Positions 34,050 through 38,210 of a stretch of DNA of 38,210 nucleotides are shown piece after piece. Made by a program: the position numbers and the translations under genes. Position 1 is the stretch's first letter. Every line of letters starts with the position of its first letter. Where the stretch lies: positions 1 through 38,210 of the forward strand of contig JAEZWW010000009.1 in the NCBI GenBank assembly GCA_023442945.1, given 5' to 3'. The notes beneath the pieces were generated by a model. That model had not been told where the DNA came from and did not search any database. It worked only from the letters and a program-made list of their open reading frames with translations. Source of the stretch: Pseudomonadota bacterium (GTDB lineage: Bacteria > Pseudomonadota > Gammaproteobacteria > Burkholderiales > Burkholderiaceae_C).

Positions 34050-34061
34050 CTAGCATGCTAG
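34050..34061. promoter_or_regulatory. 12-base palindrome in the divergent promoter region
   Basis: CTAGCATGCTAG is a perfect palindrome 26 bases upstream of the dehydrogenase start, within the 213-base region shared with the pglL-like gene. It contains CTAG twice, a tetramer that is rare in many bacterial genomes. Its position suits an operator controlling the minus-arm operon, but no regulator is identified. Confidence 0.35.
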
Positions 34062-34193
34062 TCGCAGCGGCGCACAAAAAGTGCCCGCTCGCCGCAAAAC
34101 TCTGGCCACCTGTCGACAAGTACCTCATCCACGTTGGGATCGTGCACGGTTTCTGTTGCGGGCGTGGGCGGTACCCCTTGGCGGGAGCAGTTT

Positions 34194-34237
34194 AAGGAGG
34201 TGAGGGGCACGGATGGCCGCCATGCACAATCGCCGTC
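34194..34237 (+). promoter_or_regulatory. Strong Shine-Dalgarno aimed at an out-of-frame ATG before pglL-like gene
   Basis: AAGGAGGTGA (34194-34203) is an almost full anti-16S match, the strongest I noticed in the window. The nearest ATG is at 34213 (and 34222), which opens an 83-codon frame ending at 34464 that overlaps the pglL-like start in another frame. The pglL-like ATG at 34238 is 34 bases away, and its own frame is closed by TAA at 34193-34195. It may be an upstream ORF that tunes translation, or the site may simply be unused. Confidence 0.45.
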
Positions 34238-35812
34238 ATGCGTTTGCGCCATGTTGTTTTTGCGTTGTTGGTGGCTATACCCTGGCTCTGGCCTTTCACT
34301 TCGGGGCCAGTCGCCTCGCTCCAGCCTTACCTGATGTCGGTCGCACTGGCGGCAGTGTTGCTGCTTGTATTTCGAGGTGGAAGAGAGGGCCAAGACGCCG
34401 TCGCCTGGGGTTGGTTGTTGGCTGCGTTGGTAAGCAGTGCCATAGGCCTTTTGCAGTATTTTGATGTCGATAGGGCGCTGTACCCTTGGGTGAACCAAGC
34501 GGCTCCGGGTACGGCATTCGGCAACCTGCGCCAACCCAACCAGTTGGCGACGCTGCTGGTGACAGGGTTGCTGGCACTTCGTTGGCTGCGCCAGGCGCAG
34601 CGCTTGCCGGCGCCGGCTGCCTTGGCGGCGTCAGCGCTTTTGGTGGCGGGTTTGGCGGCATCCGCCTCGCGCATCGGCCTGGTGGCGTTGGTAGCCGTAG
34701 GCGCTGTAGCGTTGTGGTGGGGTGTGCGTGCTGGTGAGGCGCGCACGGGCGCCGTGGTCTGGCTGACGGTGCTTGCTGCATATGTTCTGGCCGCCTGGGC
34801 GTTACCAGCGCTGCTGCAGCAAGGCGAAGGTGTAGCAGGAAGAGCCATGCTCGACCGCCTCCAGAACGCCGAATCGACCTGCGGCAGCCGCCTGATCCTC
34901 TGGAGCAACGTGCTCGACCTGATCCGGCAGAAGCCATGGAGCGGCTGGGGCTGGGGCGATCTGGCGTACGCGCACTACATCACGCTGTACGACGGCCCGC
35001 GGTTTTGCCACATCCTGGACAACGCGCACAACCTGCCGCTGCACCTGGCGGTGGAGTTGGGCATCCCCGTGGCGTTGTTCGTGTGCGGGCTGATCGCCTA
35101 CGCGGTGTGGCGCGGCCGGCCATGGGCGGAGCGGGATCCAACGCGGCAACTGGCCTGGGGCGTGCTGCTGGCGATCGGGCTGCACAGCCTGGTCGAGTAC
35201 CCGCTGTGGTACGGGCCGTTCCAGATCGCGGTGGGGCTGTGTATTTGGATGCTTTGGACCACTCGCCCCAATCAGATAAGCGCGAACAGCTATGAATTTG
35301 CAAGCAGTGGAGAGCAGGAAGCGGGCACACCGACCCGGGGGCCGACCGCCCGCCGTGTACGCACGGTGATCGCGGTGCTGATGTTGGCGGCGGTCGCCTA
35401 CGTCGGCTGGGACTACCACCGCATCAGCCAGGTTTACCTGCCGTACGACCAGCGCTCGGCCAGATACAAGGACGACGCCATGGGCCATGCCAAGCGCTCT
35501 TGGTTGTTTGCCGATGCGGTGCGTTTCGCTGAGGTGACGACGCGCCCGGCGACGCGCGACAACGCCGAGTGGATGTTGCCCGAAGCGCTGAAAGCGTTGC
35601 ACTTTTCGCCCGAGACGCGGGTGATCACCAAGGTCATTGAAAGCGCCACGCTGCTCGGTCAGGATCGGTTGGCGCTGGCGCACCTGGCGCGCTTCAAGGC
35701 GGCGTTTCCGGCCGAGTCCCAGCGCTGGGTGGAAGATAACCGGCGGATGCTGGACGGCGCGCGCGAGGCTGCGGGACAAGCCGCCTCTCCGGCCAGCGCC
35801 GCGTCGGACTGA
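34238..35812 (+). CDS. PglL-family protein O-oligosaccharyltransferase (Wzy_C domain)
   Basis: This 524-residue inner-membrane enzyme should transfer a lipid-linked glycan onto Ser/Thr of periplasmic proteins. It has about ten helices. The PglL signature AFGNLRQPNQLATL (93-106) is present, then the periplasmic loop with WSGWGWGDL and CHILDNAHNLPLHLAVELG, holding the essential His (H264), and SLVEYPLWYGPFQIAVGL. A C-terminal soluble domain of the Wzy_C_2 type follows. O-antigen ligases share the core, but the QPNQ motif favours PglL. Residues 345-356 (NQISANSYEFAS) are encoded by a fragment of the window's small repeat. The ATG at 34238 is the only fitting start. It is divergent from the dehydrogenase and completes the glycan locus. 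Confidence 0.87.
   Translation: MRLRHVVFALLVAIPWLWPFTSGPVASLQPYLMSVALAAVLLLVFRGGREGQDAVAWGWLLAALVSSAIGLLQYFDVDRALYPWVNQAAPGTAFGNLRQPNQLATLLVTGLLALRWLRQAQRLPAPAALAASALLVAGLAASASRIGLVALVAVGAVALWWGVRAGEARTGAVVWLTVLAAYVLAAWALPALLQQGEGVAGRAMLDRLQNAESTCGSRLILWSNVLDLIRQKPWSGWGWGDLAYAHYITLYDGPRFCHILDNAHNLPLHLAVELGIPVALFVCGLIAYAVWRGRPWAERDPTRQLAWGVLLAIGLHSLVEYPLWYGPFQIAVGLCIWMLWTTRPNQISANSYEFASSGEQEAGTPTRGPTARRVRTVIAVLMLAAVAYVGWDYHRISQVYLPYDQRSARYKDDAMGHAKRSWLFADAVRFAEVTTRPATRDNAEWMLPEALKALHFSPETRVITKVIESATLLGQDRLALAHLARFKAAFPAESQRWVEDNRRMLDGAREAAGQAASPASAASD
35263..35301 (+). repeat. Small interspersed repeat fragment inside the pglL-like gene
   Basis: The sequence has TCGCCCC at its left and GCGCGAACAGCTATGAATTT at its right, both matching ends of the intergenic copies, but lacks about 8-10 central bases. 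The right part agrees with copy 7 at 16 of 20 positions. It is read in frame as NQISANSYEFAS in a loop between membrane helices and the C-terminal domain. Confidence 0.5.
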
Positions 35813-35880
35813 GGTGGCGCGACGGTGGCGGGTAGGCGAAGCTCCTTTCATCACAGCGGGTCAAGAGGACGAAATCTAAA

Positions 35881-35931
35881 GAAAAGCGCCCGTAGCCCTA
35901 GACCAACCTGCGCGGGCAGCTATTGATTTAG
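35881..35931 (+). repeat. Small interspersed repeat, copy 7
   Basis: A well-preserved copy: AAAAGCGCCCGTAGCCCTAG, then CCTGCGCGGGCAGCTATTG and ATTTAG. It lies between the convergent pglL-like and moaC genes and almost touches the moaC stop. Its right end matches copy 1 over GCGCGGGCAGCTATTGA without a mismatch. Confidence 0.65.
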
Positions 35932-35935
35932 GAGT

Positions 35936-36451
35936 CTAGGGACCTTCCTGGCCGTCCGCCACATAGCTGCCCGACTTCCCGCCGTGCTTTTCCAGCAGCC
36001 GCACGCCGGTCATGGTCATGCCGCGGTCCACGGCCTTGCACATGTCGTATACGGTGAGCAGGGTCACCTGCACGGCGGTCAGGGCTTCCATTTCCACGCC
36101 GGTCGGGCCTGTCGTTTCGACGGTGGCGGTGCAATGCACAGCGGCGGCCTGGTCGTTGCTGGCAGGGGTTGTGGTCAGCTCGATCGCCACGCGTGACAGG
36201 GCCAGCGGGTGGCACAGCGGGATCAGGTCGCTGGTTCTCTTGGCCGCCATGATGCCCGCCAGCCGCGCCACGCCCAGCACGTCGCCCTTTTTGGCGCTGC
36301 CCGATTCGATGAGGGCGAGGGTGGACGCCAGCATCTCGATGCGGCCCGTGGCCACCGCGACGCGGCGCGTGGCGGGCTTGCCGCCCACATCGACCATGTG
36401 GGCCTGGCCTTGGGCGTCGAAATGGGTCAACGAAGGTGTGGAAGATGGCAT
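35936..36451 (-). CDS. moaC: Cyclic pyranopterin monophosphate synthase
   Basis: MoaC forms cyclic pyranopterin monophosphate from the MoaA product in molybdenum cofactor synthesis. The 171-residue protein has the expected motifs: HMVDVGGKPATRRVAVA, KGDVLGVARLAGIMAAKRTS, PLCHPL (with the active-site His81), GVEMEALTAVQVTLLTVYD and MCKAVDRGM with catalytic Asp136 and Lys139. The start at 36451 gives MPSSTPSLTHFD; the frame is open further up without resemblance, and the ribosome site is weak. It stands alone, without other moa genes nearby, and is divergent from the tfpZ-like gene with a 64-base gap. Confidence 0.96.
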   Translation of the reverse strand: MPSSTPSLTHFDAQGQAHMVDVGGKPATRRVAVATGRIEMLASTLALIESGSAKKGDVLGVARLAGIMAAKRTSDLIPLCHPLALSRVAIELTTTPASNDQAAAVHCTATVETTGPTGVEMEALTAVQVTLLTVYDMCKAVDRGMTMTGVRLLEKHGGKSGSYVADGQEGP

Positions 36452-36515
36452 ACCGATGTGAAACAAATGAATGGGCTGGCGCGGCGCGGCCCTTGGCGTG
36501 GGGCATGATAAGCGC

Positions 36516-37274
36516 ATGAAACTGTGGCAAAGCAAGCTGCGCGCGTTCGGCATCCACCTATTGATCAGTTTGACGGTGGCTGCCCTGGCGGCATTGGTGG
36601 TATTTGGTGTGTGGTTCCCCTTCCCGTACCGGGAAATCTCGGGTGGGCGCGAGCTGTTCTTGCTCATCGTTACCGTAGATGTCATCCTCGGGCCGCTGAT
36701 CACGTTCACTTCGTACAACCCCAAAAAATCACATCGCGAGAAGACGCTGGACTTCAGCGTGATCGGTCTGATCCAGATCAGCGCTTTGCTTTACGGCCTG
36801 TGGACAGTCTTTGAGGCGCGGCCGGTGCACGCGGTGTTTGAATATGACCGCTTGCGCGTGGTCCACGCGGCAGAGATCCCTCGGGAGCTTCTAGATAAAG
36901 TGCCGCAGAGCATTGAGGCCTTGCCGCTCACCGGTCCGACCTGGTTGTCCTTGCGGCCCTTGAATGGGAGCGAAACCATGGACATGACGATGGCGGCGCT
37001 GGATGGGGTTGAGCTCGCTGCTCGCCCTGAACTGTGGCAGCCGTATGAGACGGAGCTCAAGGCTATTCTGCAAGCCGCCCATCCCGTCACGGAACTCAAA
37101 ACCCGCTTTCCGGCTCAGTCTGCGATGATTGATCGTGCCGTGGCCGAGGCTGGTAAGCCTGCGGACGCGCTGGTTTACCTGCCCATGCAGGCTCGCAAGG
37201 AAACCGTGTGGACCGTTCTTATCGACCGCGAGACCGCCAAACCTTTGGCCTATCTGCCCCTCGAATCGTTTTAA
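36516..37274 (+). CDS. TfpX/TfpZ-family type IV pilin accessory protein
   Basis: This 252-residue membrane protein belongs to a family whose members in Pseudomonas are encoded beside certain pilin alleles and are needed for normal assembly of those pili. Three helices lie in the first 105 residues: about 10-33, 46-64 (with VTVDVILGPLITFTSYNPKK, the family hallmark) and 77-97, followed by ARPVHAVFEYDRLRVVHA and a periplasmic C-terminal domain of about 140 residues. The ATG at 36516 begins MKLWQSKLRAFGIHLLIS; the open frame extends upstream without resemblance. Here it lies about 18.4 kb from the pilin gene, beyond the glycan locus and next to moaC. It may serve this pilin or another. Confidence 0.88.
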   Translation: MKLWQSKLRAFGIHLLISLTVAALAALVVFGVWFPFPYREISGGRELFLLIVTVDVILGPLITFTSYNPKKSHREKTLDFSVIGLIQISALLYGLWTVFEARPVHAVFEYDRLRVVHAAEIPRELLDKVPQSIEALPLTGPTWLSLRPLNGSETMDMTMAALDGVELAARPELWQPYETELKAILQAAHPVTELKTRFPAQSAMIDRAVAEAGKPADALVYLPMQARKETVWTVLIDRETAKPLAYLPLESF

Positions 37275-38210
37275 GAGCCCGCTCTCGGGCGCTGCCGGTG
37301 GCGGCGCTCGCCTTCACGCTCGCCGTGACCGGCCCCACCGCGGCGCAGCCCAATGCCGCACCCGCTGCCCCCGCCGGCCTCCCCTCCCTCGGCGACGCTG
37401 GCCAGATCACGGCGCTGGAAGAGCGCAAGCTGGGCGACGAGATCGCGCGCGAGCTGTACCGCGACCCGGACTACCTGGACGACCCGATCCTCGGCGAATA
37501 CGTTGACGGTCTTTGGCGCCAGCTGTTGGCGGGTGCGCGGGCGCGGGGCGAGCTGTCGCCCGAGCTGGAGGAGCGCTTTGCGTGGGAAGTGCTGCTGGGG
37601 CGTGACCGCACTATCAACGCCTTCGCCCTGCCGGGCGGCTACTTCGGCCTGCACACGGGGCTGGTGGGCGCGGTGGTGTCGCGCGATGAGCTGGCGTCCG
37701 TCCTCGCGCACGAAATCACGCACATCACCCAGCGCCACATCGCGCGTCTTTTGAGCCAGCAAAGCCGCCAGGCGCCGATGATGATGGCCGCCATGATCCT
37801 GGGCGCCATCGCCGCCAGCAAGAACCCGCAGGCTGGCATGGCGATCGCGGTGGGCGGCCAGGCCGCCGTCATTCAGCAGCAGCTGAACTTCTCGCGCGAC
37901 ATGGAGCGCGAGGCTGACCGCATCGGCTTCGGCGTGTTGAGCCAGGCCGGCTTCGCCCCCACCGGCTTTGTCAGCATGTTTGAAAAGCTGCAGGCCGCCT
38001 CGCGCATCAACGACAACGGCGACTGGCCCTACCTGCGCAGCCACCCGCTGACCACGCAGCGCATCGGCGACATGCAGCAGCGCCAGCAAAGCCAGGCGCG
38101 CGGCCCCGCGCCCGCGCCGGACTACGAAGCCCTGCTGCTGGCCGGCCGCGCCCGCGTGCTGGGGCGCCCGGGCGTCGACGTGCTGCGCGCGTGGGCGGCC
38201 GAGCCCACGC
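37208..38210 (+). CDS. M48-family metalloprotease, BepA-like, cut by the window end
   Basis: The frame runs off the right edge, so only the first 334 codons or fewer are visible. It encodes an exported zinc protease: a hydrophobic stretch (ALAFTLAVTGPTAAQ), a conserved EERKLGDEIARELYRDPDY, then NAFALPGGYFGLHTGLV, the zinc site HEITH (37709-37723) with HITQRH after it, and the third ligand Glu in MEREADRIGFGVL. In BepA such proteins degrade misfolded outer-membrane proteins such as LptD, with TPRs at the C-terminus; that part is missing here. The start is uncertain. GTG 37208 follows AAGGA and gives a basic N-region, but overlaps the tfpZ-like gene by 67 bases. GTG 37298 avoids overlap but gives a signal peptide without positive charge. 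Confidence 0.87.
   Translation, partial: MDRSYRPRDRQTFGLSAPRIVLRARSRALPVAALAFTLAVTGPTAAQPNAAPAAPAGLPSLGDAGQITALEERKLGDEIARELYRDPDYLDDPILGEYVDGLWRQLLAGARARGELSPELEERFAWEVLLGRDRTINAFALPGGYFGLHTGLVGAVVSRDELASVLAHEITHITQRHIARLLSQQSRQAPMMMAAMILGAIAASKNPQAGMAIAVGGQAAVIQQQLNFSRDMEREADRIGFGVLSQAGFAPTGFVSMFEKLQAASRINDNGDWPYLRSHPLTTQRIGDMQQRQQSQARGPAPAPDYEALLLAGRARVLGRPGVDVLRAWAAEPT

Overview
The window looks like chromosomal DNA of a high-GC betaproteobacterium of the order Burkholderiales, most likely family Comamonadaceae. The RecA and SucCD sequences, the short type-2 ArgC, the TctD/TctE-like two-component pair, the TfpX/TfpZ protein and the style of the intergenic repeats all fit. Genes run on both strands and most gaps are short. 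No tRNA, rRNA, CRISPR array, insertion sequence or phage gene was seen.

Positions 1-13,000 are mostly housekeeping and regulation: a glutathione S-transferase, a response regulator/sensor kinase pair, a small SnoaL/NTF2-like protein beside a frameshifted HxlR regulator, a MarR regulator, recA with a clear LexA box, recX, a stand-alone CZB zinc-sensing protein, one gene of unknown function, argC, sucC-sucD and a TerC-type membrane protein.

Positions 12,556-17,180 form a compact signalling group: PP2C phosphatase, double-FHA protein, CHASE2 adenylate cyclase, and a metallo-beta-lactamase-fold protein resembling class II cyclic-nucleotide phosphodiesterases. A cAMP synthase and a probable cAMP hydrolase are 15 bases apart. 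Directly downstream is a type IV pilin gene with a good sigma-54 promoter, a nested dyad at enhancer distance and a strong terminator.

Positions 18,180-35,812 form a glycan locus in two convergent arms. The plus arm (18,180-24,060) follows the pilin and encodes a GT-C membrane transferase with TPRs, a polyprenyl-phosphate-type GT2, a methyltransferase and two GT4 enzymes. The minus arm (34,024 down to 24,064) encodes a UDP-sugar dehydrogenase, an OafA-type acyltransferase, an ABC exporter/flippase, a methyltransferase, two paralogous GT2 enzymes, UDP-galactopyranose mutase and a galactofuranosyltransferase-like GT2. A divergent PglL-family O-oligosaccharyltransferase follows at 34,238. My reading is that the locus builds a lipid-linked, galactofuranose-containing, possibly acylated and methylated glycan, flips it, and attaches it to pilin or other periplasmic proteins. 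The centre of the minus arm (about 26,170-28,930) is clearly AT-rich compared with its flanks and looks acquired. The right end holds moaC, a TfpX/TfpZ pilin accessory gene and the start of an M48 metalloprotease cut by the window end.

The most unusual structural feature is a family of about 45-50-base imperfect repeats. Seven copies lie in seven different intergenic gaps, in both orientations, including inside two operons. One of these apparently supplies the recX start codon, and an eighth, internally shortened copy is read in frame inside the pglL-like gene.
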